64,000 nt of DNA from an uncultured Gammaproteobacteria bacterium (GTDB lineage Bacteria > Pseudomonadota > Gammaproteobacteria > Xanthomonadales > Xanthomonadaceae): the NCBI GenBank assembly GCA_946885735.1, contig CAMPGW010000002.1, forward strand, positions 13,525 to 77,524, written 5' to 3'. The notes beneath the pieces were generated by a model. It made no database searches. It saw nothing but the letters and a program-made list of their open reading frames with translations, and was not told where the DNA came from. Each line of letters begins with the position of its first letter. Position 1 is the stretch's first letter. Shown here one piece after another: positions 53,466 to 62,080 of this stretch. A program made the translations under genes and the position numbers.

Positions 53466-53560
53466 GGCGTCGGTGGGCTTTCGGGACAGACACAATTCTA
53501 GCCGCTAGCGGTCACCTTGTTAGGATCGGCGCGCCACCCCACTGATCGGAGCTGGCCATC

Positions 53561-53850
53561 GTGAAGCTCAAGGACCTCGCGTTGATCGCGGCGACGGCCA
53601 GCTGCCGGATCCAGGTCGGCGCTCAGTTGTAGGCGATCCTCGTCATCGTGCGCACGCTCACCGCCGCTCCGCCAAAGTCCTTCGCCATGCTGCAAGGCGA
53701 GCACGGCTACGACAGCAGCATCGTCTGGAACACCGTGCCGATGATCACCCTGATCACGGTCCTGGTGGCCCTGGTCGCCAACTGGATCGTCTCGCTCGCA
53801 GCGGGCATCAGCCTGCTGTGCGCGCGGGAACGACCTGCCGCAAGCCGCCA
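53561..53850 (+). pseudogene. Decayed small membrane protein with in-frame stop
   Basis: A GTG at 53561 opens MKLKDLALIAATAS..., but TAG at 53630-53632 interrupts it. The same frame resumes with YDSSIVWNTVPMITLITVLV and ALVANWIVSLAAGISLL, a typical membrane helix. The composition changes to Arg-rich afterwards without a stop, and the frame runs into the next gene. This looks like a broken ~100-residue membrane protein gene; a sequencing error at the TAG is an alternative. Confidence 0.4.
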
Positions 53851-53932
53851 GGCGGCGTTGGCCGTTCGGCGCAGGAAGCGCCGTTGTGCTGATCGGGCCC
53901 TGAGTCCGCCACAACGCGTCTGGAGGTCACGA

Positions 53933-55243
53933 ATGAACGTCGGCCGCTCGAATCGCATTCCCGCGATGGTCCTTGCTTGCCTTGCCTGCCTGGCCATTCC
54001 GGCGAAGGCGCAGGCGGAGCGCCAAGCTCCGGGCAGTCTGGAACTGGCGTCGAATTCCTCAGGGATGGTGATCATTGCCTGGCAACACCCGGACCTTGTG
54101 CCGCAGCCTGATCTTCCGATGGACGAACGCCCCGCCGGCTACAAGATCCTTATGGCGACCGACGCGGGTTGGAGGCTGGTCCAACCTGTGGATCGGAGTA
54201 TTTCCATGCATACACAGCCAGGGCTGAGCGCAGCGACCACCTACCAGGTGAAGGTGTGTGCCCTCTTCGAAGATGCGGCCGAAGACGATTACTGCACGGC
54301 CGAACAAGCCATCACCACCCTGCGTACGGGCGTGGGTGAAATGGTGCCATCCACGCCATTCAAGGTGACCAGCATCGACGCTGGCACGACGTGGATCCGG
54401 TTCAGCTGGGTGGGTTCGCATGAGCGTTACATCATCGCCTTCAGCGCCGAAGGCCAGGCGGCGACGGAACGCTCTGCGGGATTGTCCGACGCCCGCCAGT
54501 TCACGTTGACCGACCTGCGCCCGGGCACCACCTACGACATCACGCTCAAGGCTTGCAGCCTGCAATTCCTGATGCGCCAGTGCCTGCACGAACACAAGGC
54601 CAGGCCAACGACCGGCGCGCCCCGGCTCCGACCGCTCCCGGGCACGGAGCCGATCGCCGTTCGGCTTGCCTGGGAGCCACTCCCGGACATCGACCGGGTC
54701 AGCTTCACGGTCGACGGCGCGCCCGCCCAGGAGGCGACAGGCCCTGCGGCCGGAACCCTAGGCGAAATTTCACTGCCCGTTACGCCCGCGAACCGTGCGT
54801 ACACCGTGGGCATGTGCTGGCAGCAAGGCGCTTTCAGTGGCTGTGGCGAAGCCCAGGCCCGCCCACTCCCGACACTTCCGTCGGCACCGACCGGGCTGCT
54901 GGTCATCATGCGCGGCGGTGGTGGCATCAGCACCGAGATCGGCCAGGTGCTCCGACGTCAGGCCATCGCGCAGTTCGACGCGGGCGGCGTGGCAGGCGAG
55001 ACCCTGGTGCTCGAGCGCGAGTATGCAGGCAGGCGCGGCGGGCTGTCGCAGCACGTGATGCCGCGTACTTGGCGCGAGATTGCGCAAGCGCCCTGGAAGG
55101 CTGGACGGAGCGCCCTGGTGGTCACGCCGCCCGGTACGACGCTCGGTTCGGGCACGCCAACGGGCCGGATCCGCGCCTGCGCGGTCGTGGGCTCACTGGG
55201 CGCGGCCGGACGTGCCTGCGGGGAGCCTGTACAAGCCCCCTAG
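53933..55243 (+). CDS. Secreted fibronectin-III-like protein
   Basis: 436 residues from the ATG at 53933, preceded by GGAGG; the longer in-frame version merges with the upstream relic. A signal peptide is present (IPAMVLACLACLAIPAKAQA). Two or three fibronectin type III-like domains are visible: GSLELASNSSGMVIIAWQHP to LSAATTYQVKVCALF, FKVTSIDAGTTWIRFSWVGS to LRPGTTYDITLKACS, and a third less regular one with IAVRLAWEPLPDIDRVSFTV. Paired cysteines (CALFEDAAEDDYC, CSLQFLMRQC) suggest periplasmic or outer location. Function unknown; a binding role is likely. Confidence 0.8.
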   Translation: MNVGRSNRIPAMVLACLACLAIPAKAQAERQAPGSLELASNSSGMVIIAWQHPDLVPQPDLPMDERPAGYKILMATDAGWRLVQPVDRSISMHTQPGLSAATTYQVKVCALFEDAAEDDYCTAEQAITTLRTGVGEMVPSTPFKVTSIDAGTTWIRFSWVGSHERYIIAFSAEGQAATERSAGLSDARQFTLTDLRPGTTYDITLKACSLQFLMRQCLHEHKARPTTGAPRLRPLPGTEPIAVRLAWEPLPDIDRVSFTVDGAPAQEATGPAAGTLGEISLPVTPANRAYTVGMCWQQGAFSGCGEAQARPLPTLPSAPTGLLVIMRGGGGISTEIGQVLRRQAIAQFDAGGVAGETLVLEREYAGRRGGLSQHVMPRTWREIAQAPWKAGRSALVVTPPGTTLGSGTPTGRIRACAVVGSLGAAGRACGEPVQAP

Positions 55244-55339
55244 ACCCTGCGTTGGCAGGGACCGCCGACAAACGGTCTAGACTGGCTCCACACCGGCATG
55301 GGGATGCGGGTGGCAGGACGTGAACTCAGGGGAAAGCCG

Positions 55340-57397
55340 ATGACGGATGTATCCGCAGGGCGCACCCAGCGCCTCCTCGGCCTCGCCGCCATCCTCCTGC
55401 TCTCCCTGCTCGCCGTCTGGCGTTCCGCCGTCGGCACCGCGCAGGACGGGTTCACCATCGACGAACCCTGGCACATCGTCGCGGGTGCCAGCTATGCGCG
55501 CGGTGAGGGCTACCACCTCAATCCGGAGCATCCGCCGCTGGTGAAGCGCTGGGTCGGCGCGGCGATGCCCGCCGACTTCAAGCTGCGCCCGCACAAGGCA
55601 CTGCACGAGAAGCAGGAAGAGCGGAAGTGGGTCCAGGAAACGATGTACGCCGACAACGTGCCCGAGCGCGCCCAGGCCGTGTCGCGGCCGGCGATGTGGG
55701 CGCTCAACGGGCTGCTGCTCGCGGCCCTGGGCCTGCTGCTGTGGCGGGCCTTCAGCCTGCCCTGGGCGATCGGCACCCTCGCCTTCCTTGCGCTCGAACC
55801 GACCGTCGCCGGCCACATGCCGGTGGTGATGACCGACCTGCCGCTGGCCCTGACGCTCGCCATCGCCGCGATCAGCGCCGGCATCCTCGCGACCCGGTGG
55901 CAGTGGCGCTGGGCGCTCGCGACCGGTCTGGCGATGGGGCTCGCGCTGACCGCCAAGCACTCGGCGCTGGCGGGCCTGGGCGGCATCGGACTGGTGGTGG
56001 TGTGCGCCGCGCTCTGGCGACCGCGTGCCACCCCGCGCGGCGCCGCGCGCGGGCTCGCGGTGGCCGCCAGCACCGCCGCACTGTCCCTGGTCGTGCTGTG
56101 GGGCGCCTACGACTTCCGCTTCAAGGCCGACCCGGACGGAAAGGATCGTTACAACGTGCCGATCGCCGGGAAGATCGACCAGCTGCGCCTGCCGCACTGG
56201 AAGACGACGCTCGCCTTCGTCGATCGCCACGCCCTGCTGCCGGAATCCTACGTCTGGGGCCTGGCCGACACCGTGCGCACGGGCGTCGAGGGGCGCAGCG
56301 GCGGGCTGTTCCGCATCTGGGGCAAACTCTACGAGGGCGCGCCGCCGTGGTTCTCGTGGCCGGCGATCATCGTCTCGAAAATCCCCCTGGGCCTGCTGGC
56401 ACTCGCGCTGGCCGGCCTGGTCGCCAGCGTGCGGGCCGCGCGGGCGCCCGCGGTGCCATGGCCCTTGCTTGCCGTGGCGGCGGCCTGCGCCTTCCACATG
56501 GCCGCGCTGGTCGGCTCGGGCGGTGTCTGGGGCGGCGTGCGGCATGCCTTGCCGGTCGTCGTCGGCCTCGCCATCGTGTCCGGCGCCGTACTCCACTGGG
56601 CATGGGCGCGCCGCTCGCGCGCGTGGCTCGCCGTCGTCGCCTTGCCGTACGTGGTCACGTTCGCGATGACCATCCGCGAGCCGAGCGCCTGGGAGTACCA
56701 CAACGAGTTGGTCGGCGGAACGTCGAACGCCTACCGCTACTTCGACAACGAGGGACTCGACCTCGGACAGCGCTATCCGCAGTTGCGCGACTACTACCGA
56801 CGCGTCATTGCACCCTCGGGCCTACCGCTCTACTCGCGCCTTGCGGACGAGGAAATCCTGCGCGCCGACGGCGTCCGCTTCCGCCGCCAGGTCGAGACCC
56901 TCGACGACACCAACACCGAGGGCAAACTTACCGGCTGGTTCCGGATGCGCATGGGCGACCTGTTGCCCGTGCCGCAGGAGGACTGGGATCCCAAGCGCGA
57001 TCTGCGCGGACGCGAACTGGTCGCACGCTTCGGCAACACGGGCATCTGGAAGGGCACCCAGAACAATCCGAAAGGCCGTGCCTATGCACTGGGCAGCCGC
57101 GTGGGGGAGTACATCTACAAGGAAAACGGCAAGGACTGGGCGAAGGTCGCATTACGGCTGGAGGAAGTCCTGAAGGTACTACCCACGGCAGTGCCCGCCT
57201 CCTTCGAACTCGGCAACGCCTACGTGCGGCTGGGCAAGCGCGAGGACGCCATCCGCGCCTACAACTTGATGTTCGTGCAGAAGAAGATGCCGATTGATCC
57301 GCTGGTTGCGAAGCAGGTGCGGGGGCAGATTGAGTTGCTGAAGTCAGGGGCACCGATGGAGAAGATGCAGCCGTTGCATAGTCCTTGGTTGGAGTGA
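55340..57397 (+). CDS. GT39/PMT-like membrane glycosyltransferase with TPR tail
   Basis: 685 residues from the ATG at 55340, preceded by AGGGGAAAG. About ten membrane helices fill residues ~10-430. The first extracytoplasmic loop carries FTIDEPWHIVAGASYARGEG and LNPEHPPLVKRWVGA, the DE and EHPPL motifs of the GT39/ArnT superfamily, which transfers sugars from polyprenyl-phosphate donors. The C-terminal ~230 residues are soluble and end in a TPR-like pair (VPASFELGNAYVRLGKREDA). The acceptor is unknown. Its end marks the left boundary of the low-GC accessory region. Confidence 0.87.
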   Translation: MTDVSAGRTQRLLGLAAILLLSLLAVWRSAVGTAQDGFTIDEPWHIVAGASYARGEGYHLNPEHPPLVKRWVGAAMPADFKLRPHKALHEKQEERKWVQETMYADNVPERAQAVSRPAMWALNGLLLAALGLLLWRAFSLPWAIGTLAFLALEPTVAGHMPVVMTDLPLALTLAIAAISAGILATRWQWRWALATGLAMGLALTAKHSALAGLGGIGLVVVCAALWRPRATPRGAARGLAVAASTAALSLVVLWGAYDFRFKADPDGKDRYNVPIAGKIDQLRLPHWKTTLAFVDRHALLPESYVWGLADTVRTGVEGRSGGLFRIWGKLYEGAPPWFSWPAIIVSKIPLGLLALALAGLVASVRAARAPAVPWPLLAVAAACAFHMAALVGSGGVWGGVRHALPVVVGLAIVSGAVLHWAWARRSRAWLAVVALPYVVTFAMTIREPSAWEYHNELVGGTSNAYRYFDNEGLDLGQRYPQLRDYYRRVIAPSGLPLYSRLADEEILRADGVRFRRQVETLDDTNTEGKLTGWFRMRMGDLLPVPQEDWDPKRDLRGRELVARFGNTGIWKGTQNNPKGRAYALGSRVGEYIYKENGKDWAKVALRLEEVLKVLPTAVPASFELGNAYVRLGKREDAIRAYNLMFVQKKMPIDPLVAKQVRGQIELLKSGAPMEKMQPLHSPWLE

Positions 57398-57432
57398 GTG
57401 TACTTACACCGGCCTTTCCGCGATTGGTCGAG

Positions 57433-58149
57433 CTAGTACACCTTGATTTTCAAAGCTCCGTTTCGACTTCTAGTAACGACCGCGCCACGCCTAGGGTGAT
57501 TGCTGATTATCGGTAGTGCGCGATTTTCCGCGAGTGGAAACTTCGGACCCTGCTCGCTTGCAACCCTTGAAGACGGCCTGATCTCAAGGACAACTTCCCT
57601 CGGTCGACGCCTTGCTGAGGAAGCCACCGCAGCAAAATCGTCATGCAATTGGCGTCTGATTGTGTCCGCCGACTGGTGAGAAAATTCCGCATCACCGTCC
57701 AACCCGAGCGCGCCTATCGCCGCCTCTGTCGCATCGGCAGGACTTAGCCGACCCTCCTCTACTTCAGCTATAAGCCTTTTCATCTCCCCTGGTACGCCCA
57801 ATCGCCGCTCAACATACTCCGGATCATCCGATCCAAGGCCCAGTCTGTCCTTAACAACAGGCAAGACTTGATCTGACACCCATTTTGCGTCCTGGATTAG
57901 GTAGTCGACACTTTGCCGCAAGCTTCCGTAAAAGATAATCGCATTTGCCAACGTAATGACTGTCACCCAAACTTTAGTAGATCCTTGCTCTACTCGAAGC
58001 TCAATGTCGACAGCTAGCCCGGTCCGTTCCCGGTAGTGGCCAACGATATCTCTTTCCAACTCCGCGAATAAGCCGGGTGTTGTCCGCTCGATCTGACCCA
58101 CCGAAACCGTGTCGCGAAACCTGAAATAGGGATTCGCAATGATGATCAA
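57433..58149 (-). CDS. Unknown protein, last gene of the methyltransferase/nuclease operon
   Basis: About 238 residues. I chose the TTG at 58149 because AGGGAG lies six bases ahead; another TTG at 58185 directly after the nuclease stop is possible, and no ATG is suitably placed. A hydrophobic segment (VWVTVITLANAIIFYGSL near residues 62-80) may be a membrane or buried helix. Before it lies a segment YRERTGLAVDIELRVEQGST; after it a helical part with LGVPGEMKRLIAEVEEGRLS and a basic C-terminus (SNHPRRGAVVTRSRNGALKI). No family is recognised. Low-GC codon use matches the other three genes. In a defence reading it would be the effector or an accessory, but this is speculation. Confidence 0.7.
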   Translation of the reverse strand: MIIIANPYFRFRDTVSVGQIERTTPGLFAELERDIVGHYRERTGLAVDIELRVEQGSTKVWVTVITLANAIIFYGSLRQSVDYLIQDAKWVSDQVLPVVKDRLGLGSDDPEYVERRLGVPGEMKRLIAEVEEGRLSPADATEAAIGALGLDGDAEFSHQSADTIRRQLHDDFAAVASSARRRPREVVLEIRPSSRVASEQGPKFPLAENRALPIISNHPRRGAVVTRSRNGALKIKVY

Positions 58150-58188
58150 AGAGATCTCCCTTTCTGACCCGCGCAAAGTACGCAATAG

Positions 58189-59091
58189 CTAATCAAGGAT
58201 GGCCTCAACGACAATCTCATTGAGCTCCACATCGTAGTCATCCGCATTGCACCAGCGCTCTAAAGCATCCCCGTCCATCAGCACAATAACCCGATCTTCC
58301 ATTGCCAGCTTTAGGACCTGTTTGTGGGCGTCACTCGTAAAGCCAGAAAGTGAAACGACAAACCCGATCTTGCAGGCCCCACGCTTCACAGCCATTATCG
58401 TGTTGAACTTGCTAACAATTCCCTGACTCGCTTTGGCGACTTGGTTCTTGGCCTCACAGAGGATTATCGGCCCGCGGGAGGCCCAGCACTTTGACGGATC
58501 ATGGTTGCTGAGCTGAACCACCACATCTAGCTCTTCCGTGGCTGTCCGGTAATTGCACTGTTTGACTCGAAAGTCCTTCACTTGCGAAAACATGAAGTGC
58601 AACAACCATTCGAGGCGCTTTCCCTTCTGATCCTTCGTGGTTGCCGCCTTACAAGCCGCGAGCCCGTCTCGGATCAGCTGGCTTCTCGTACCTGGATCAA
58701 TTGCAAGCTCTTCTTCGCCTAACAGCTTTAGAAGGGGATATGGAGAGCCAACGACGCCCTCAGAGATCAGTACTACGCGGGCATCGACCTCCGACAAAAA
58801 CTTCACAACAGCCGGCGTCGCAATTGCTTCTAGCGACACCACGCAAAGAATTGCGACGCCAGCCGCTTTGGCCGACCTCATCCGTTTACCAAGGAAGCCC
58901 GGGATGATGATTCCGGTAACTATGCATAATGCCCCCTTGTCGCCAACAAAATCTGGCGTCCATTTCTCGGCTCCGACCGATATCGGAGCACTTGGCCGCC
59001 TCCAATTCTCCGAAACAAAGAAGCCCGTTGCCTCCACCGACGCCAGGAGCTCATCGCGCTCGACTGAGGCGTCTCGACTGTCGAGAGTCAT
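58189..59091 (-). CDS. PD-(D/E)XK (Mrr-like) nuclease
   Basis: 300 residues. The C-terminal ~150 residues have the restriction-endonuclease-like pattern: KGKRLEWLLHFMFSQVKDFR (the G-x-x-F/L-E helix), then EELDVVVQLSN with the metal-binding Asp, PIILCEAKNQVAK with the ExK pair, and KIGFVVSLSGFTSDAHKQVL plus RVIVLMDGDALERW, as in Mrr-type enzymes. The N-terminal ~140 residues (EKWTPDFVGDKGALCIVTGI, VAILCVVSLEAIATP) are a separate alpha/beta domain that may bind a regulator or be a decayed nuclease fold. It follows the ParB-like gene after six bases and precedes the unknown gene. Confidence 0.82.
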   Translation of the reverse strand: MTLDSRDASVERDELLASVEATGFFVSENWRRPSAPISVGAEKWTPDFVGDKGALCIVTGIIIPGFLGKRMRSAKAAGVAILCVVSLEAIATPAVVKFLSEVDARVVLISEGVVGSPYPLLKLLGEEELAIDPGTRSQLIRDGLAACKAATTKDQKGKRLEWLLHFMFSQVKDFRVKQCNYRTATEELDVVVQLSNHDPSKCWASRGPIILCEAKNQVAKASQGIVSKFNTIMAVKRGACKIGFVVSLSGFTSDAHKQVLKLAMEDRVIVLMDGDALERWCNADDYDVELNEIVVEAILD

Positions 59092-59097
59092 AGGCGC

Positions 59098-60018
59098 TTA
59101 CACCAGCGCCTGAAGGTGGGCTATCAGCCGGCGGGCAATATCCTGTAGCTGTCGCGTCTCGTCCTGATTTGCGGCACGCGCGAGAAGGCGCTCAAAGGCC
59201 GATACCAAATTATTGGCCCGCCCTTCCAACTTGTCGGCCTCAATCGCCACCATTACTGTTTCTTCGTAGGCGTCTTTTACAGACAGCTCGTCGTCCGCTA
59301 GAAGTCGCGCGATCGTGTCATCCAGCGGGCCAGGGTTATCGCTGTTCGGGTCGTCCTCCGACGCCTTTCTGATGATGTATTTGGCGTCGCGCACGCTCAC
59401 AACGTCGGAGATTGCCCCCGACTGCCGTTTGGCGAGGAACCTCTCGAGAATTCCCTGCGCACCAAACTGCGCGAAAAGGACTGGGCGATCCGATTCCAGC
59501 GGCTTTACGATGGCCCTGTAAACTTCGTAGAAATAGTTTAGCGGGACGTCACCCGATTCAACAGCGTTCCACACTGCTCCGCGCAGATCCAGAGCGAAAA
59601 GATATCGATTCACTTGTTGCGAAGAGATGCCAGTCATTTCTGACAGTTCTTGCGAAGTGGAAACCCCCGTGGCATCCATCAACTTCTTGAGTGCGAGTGC
59701 GGTTGGAATGTCCTGCCATTGTTCCCGCACGAGATGGATATTGAACATCTGCTTAAGCCGCTCGGCCTCGTCCGGCGGGTCGACAATAACGGCAGGGATG
59801 TACTCCAAACCGAGGGTGGCAGCGCACCGCCACCGCCTCTCGCCATCCAACAGTCGAAAGCCACCATCTTCCGGGTACACAACCACTGGGACTAGTATTC
59901 CGACCTGATCGATTGACTCTGCAAGTCGGTCCAGCTCTTCCTGCGGAAACCGCTCTCGCGGATTATTAGGATCCGCGTGAATTTGATTCACTTTAAGTTG
60001 GTCGAGTCGCTGTGCCAT
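59098..60018 (-). CDS. ParB-like nuclease/CTPase-domain protein
   Basis: 306 residues. The ParB N-terminal domain is clear: HADPNNPRERFPQEELDRLA, SIDQVGILVPVVVYPEDGGF and LLDGERRWRCAATLGLEYIP, including the GERRWRCA motif (GxRRxxA box) that binds CTP in true ParB. A helix-turn-helix follows (SQELSEMTGISSQQVNRYLF, residues ~120-145). The C-terminal ~140 residues are helical and lack the usual ParB dimer domain. No parA is beside it, so this is not a partition operon. It sits two bases after the methyltransferase gene and likely recognises DNA for this system. Confidence 0.88.
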   Translation of the reverse strand: MAQRLDQLKVNQIHADPNNPRERFPQEELDRLAESIDQVGILVPVVVYPEDGGFRLLDGERRWRCAATLGLEYIPAVIVDPPDEAERLKQMFNIHLVREQWQDIPTALALKKLMDATGVSTSQELSEMTGISSQQVNRYLFALDLRGAVWNAVESGDVPLNYFYEVYRAIVKPLESDRPVLFAQFGAQGILERFLAKRQSGAISDVVSVRDAKYIIRKASEDDPNSDNPGPLDDTIARLLADDELSVKDAYEETVMVAIEADKLEGRANNLVSAFERLLARAANQDETRQLQDIARRLIAHLQALV

Positions 60019-60020
60019 TT

Positions 60021-60881
60021 CTATTTTCTGCCGGGAATTCGGGAAGGATCGTTCGTGATCAAGACTTCGACCGCCTTTCGACGTTGATGGGAGAAACCAG
60101 CGATGTTTCGCTGCGCAAGCTGCCTTAACGCGTACCAGTCTTTCGCAAGTACCGCTGTTTCTTTGCTCAACGCATACGAAACAACGAAAGTGGCGCCAAC
60201 GTCATGAATGTGACGCATGAGCGACCGTAGTCTTAGCAGGTCTGATTCGCCGAATTCCGTGGCAGAGTACTGCTTAAAAACTCTGCGATTCGACACGGCG
60301 TAGGGAGGGTCGAGGTAAACAAAGTCTCCCTTACCAACGTTAGCCCTAACCACACCTTCGAAATCCGATGAGTAAAGTTTGGCCGACTTTAGTGCAGATG
60401 CTGCTTGCAGCCACCGCTCCAGCGACGGAACCCCGCCAGTCTTGTACGAGCCAAACGGCACATTGAAATCGCCCATCTTGTTCGTGCGATATATCCCGTT
60501 AAAGCAAAATCTGTTCAGATAAAAAAACCGCACCGCTTTCTGGAATTCTGACCTCGGGCGAGATGCCCTGGTGAGGTAGTAGGTCTCGGAATTGGCCGCC
60601 AACGAAGAAATGGCGGCGTGAATCCTAGCCGGGTCCTTTGCGAGCATCTCGTAGGATGAAATTAGTTCGGCGTTCGAGTCATTGAGAACTGCGATCTTGG
60701 GCTGCAGATCGAAAAACAGACACGCTGAACCAGCAAAAGCCTCAATGTATTTCCGATCGGTTTCCCGCCAATATTGCCTCAGCACGGGAAGTAGCTTGCG
60801 TTTGCTGCCGGCCCAACGCAGCGGAGATTGCTGCGAATGCGCAGATCGTGCACCGCTAGAGCTTGGCTCAACAGCTTCCAT
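60021..60881 (-). CDS. Dam-family DNA N6-adenine methyltransferase
   Basis: 286 residues. Motifs of the alpha-type (Dam/DpnM) class are in order: PLRWAGSKRKLLPVL (FxGxK-type SAM loop), KYIEAFAGSACLFF (SAM motif I), NDSNAELISSYEML, the target-recognition region with FNGIYRTNKMGDFNVPFGSY, and catalytic DPPY in GDFVYLDPPYAVSNRR. It methylates adenine in DNA; the site is probably GATC-like or related, but cannot be read off. The ATG shares a base with the TAA of the decayed icmF copy (TAATG). First gene of the four-gene operon. Confidence 0.92.
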   Translation of the reverse strand: MEAVEPSSSGARSAHSQQSPLRWAGSKRKLLPVLRQYWRETDRKYIEAFAGSACLFFDLQPKIAVLNDSNAELISSYEMLAKDPARIHAAISSLAANSETYYLTRASRPRSEFQKAVRFFYLNRFCFNGIYRTNKMGDFNVPFGSYKTGGVPSLERWLQAASALKSAKLYSSDFEGVVRANVGKGDFVYLDPPYAVSNRRVFKQYSATEFGESDLLRLRSLMRHIHDVGATFVVSYALSKETAVLAKDWYALRQLAQRNIAGFSHQRRKAVEVLITNDPSRIPGRK

Positions 60882-61375
60882 TACATGTTCCGCCGATATT
60901 CCCCACCAACCTCATAAAGCGCATGGCTAATCTGGCCCAGGCTGTGAGTCTTCACCGCCTCCACCAACGCCGCAAACACATTCCCCCGCTCCCGCGCCGT
61001 CCCCTGAAGCGGTTTCAGATCATTGCCCGCTAGCGCGTTCCGCGCAACCTGGAAATTTTTCACATTGTCGATCTACTGGGCCTTTTCAGGCTCCGTGGAC
61101 CGGATCAGCTCGATGGTCGTGGCGATCTCGCCCCCATGCTCCCTCGGCAGGAAGGTATTTACCCCCACCAGGGGCAGGCTGCCGTCGTGCTTCTTGTGCT
61201 CGTAGTACAGGCTTTCTTCCTGGATCTTGCCGCGCTGGTACATGGTGTCCATGGCGCCGAGCACGCCGCCGCGCTCGGACAGGGCCTCGAACTCCTTGTA
61301 CACGGCCTCCTCGACGATGTCGGTCAGCTTGTCGACGATGAAGCTGCCCTGCCAGGGGTTCTCGCAGAAATTCAT
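60881..61375 (-). pseudogene. icmF: Decayed second copy of the icmF 3' end
   Basis: This stretch encodes the last ~165 residues of IcmF (from CENPWQGSFIVDKLTDIVEE to EVGGEYRRNM) but has TAG at the place of the second Gln of KAQQ, and its upstream end simply changes into unrelated sequence near 61375. It matches 63492-63986. Identity is complete over 161 bases (61209-61369) and falls towards the stop codon, with several amino-acid changes (for example ARNALAGN against ACNGLAGN). It is the displaced or imported end of the gene at an insertion site. Confidence 0.85.
60881..61375 (-). repeat. Direct repeat, distal copy (icmF 3' end)
   Basis: The partner is 63492-63986, in the same orientation. 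Both contain an identical 161-base tract (61209-61369 and 63820-63980). Recombination between the copies would remove ~2.6 kb and join the methyltransferase operon directly to icmF. Confidence 0.85.
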
Positions 61376-61391
61376 GCCGATATCATGAGCC

Positions 61392-62033
61392 ATGCCCTCG
61401 CCCCGTTCCATCCTGCAACTTCGCATTGACCTGGCTGGCGCCGACCCGTCCATCTGGCGACGCATCCAGGTTCCAGCGGACTACAGCTTTTGGGACCTGC
61501 ACGTGGCCATCCAGAGCGCCTTCGGCTGGAACGACACCCACCTGCACGAGTTCCAGGTGCCAGGCGGACGTTGGCCTGATCGGCGGTTCGGCGTCCCGGA
61601 CGTCGACTTCGCCATCGCTGACCGGCCGACGCAGCCAGGATGGGAGCATCGGATCGCCGATTTCCTGACGCCACAGTCGCCGCGGATCCGGTACCTGTAT
61701 GACTTCGGCGACATTTGGTTGCACGAGGTGATCCTGGAGAAATGCGGGCAGGCGGAACCCGGGAAGCGCTATCCACGCTGCGTGGCCGGGGCACGTGCTG
61801 CTCCTCCTGACGATAGCGGCGGCGTACATGGGTACGCGCACCTGCTCTCGGTACTGGCCAACCCCGCGGACGAAGACCATGAGGCCATGCAGGAGTGGAT
61901 CCGCGGGGTCCGTGGTAAACGTGGACGCTTCGACCCGAATGCCTTCGACGAACAGACCGTCCGCTTCGCCAGCCCTGGGCCGCGGTTGAAGCGCGTGCTG
62001 GCCTGGCTTGCGGATGCGGGAAGCGGGCGCTGA
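61392..62033 (+). CDS. Plasmid pRiA4b ORF-3 family protein
   Basis: 213 residues. The first ~130 match the pRiA4b ORF-3/TnpR-like fold: LQLRIDLAGADPSIWRRIQV, DYSFWDLHVAIQSAFGWNDT, HLHEFQVPG and YLYDFGDIWLHEVILEK. The family is linked to plasmids and transposons but its molecular function is unknown. The C-terminal part contains a Cys/Gly-rich patch (RYPRCVAGARAAPPDDSGG) and a HEAMQEWI helix, both usual. It starts just outside the end of the icmF remnant and reads away from it. Confidence 0.88.
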   Translation: MPSPRSILQLRIDLAGADPSIWRRIQVPADYSFWDLHVAIQSAFGWNDTHLHEFQVPGGRWPDRRFGVPDVDFAIADRPTQPGWEHRIADFLTPQSPRIRYLYDFGDIWLHEVILEKCGQAEPGKRYPRCVAGARAAPPDDSGGVHGYAHLLSVLANPADEDHEAMQEWIRGVRGKRGRFDPNAFDEQTVRFASPGPRLKRVLAWLADAGSGR

Positions 62034-62080
62034 GCGGACTGTTCCAAAACGTCGGTACTTGGTGTATATCTACCGCCATA

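Noticed and set aside
59098..60018. Plasmid or chromosome partition locus
   Set aside because: The ParB-like gene has no ParA partner and no parS-like palindromes nearby, and it is embedded with a methyltransferase and nuclease.
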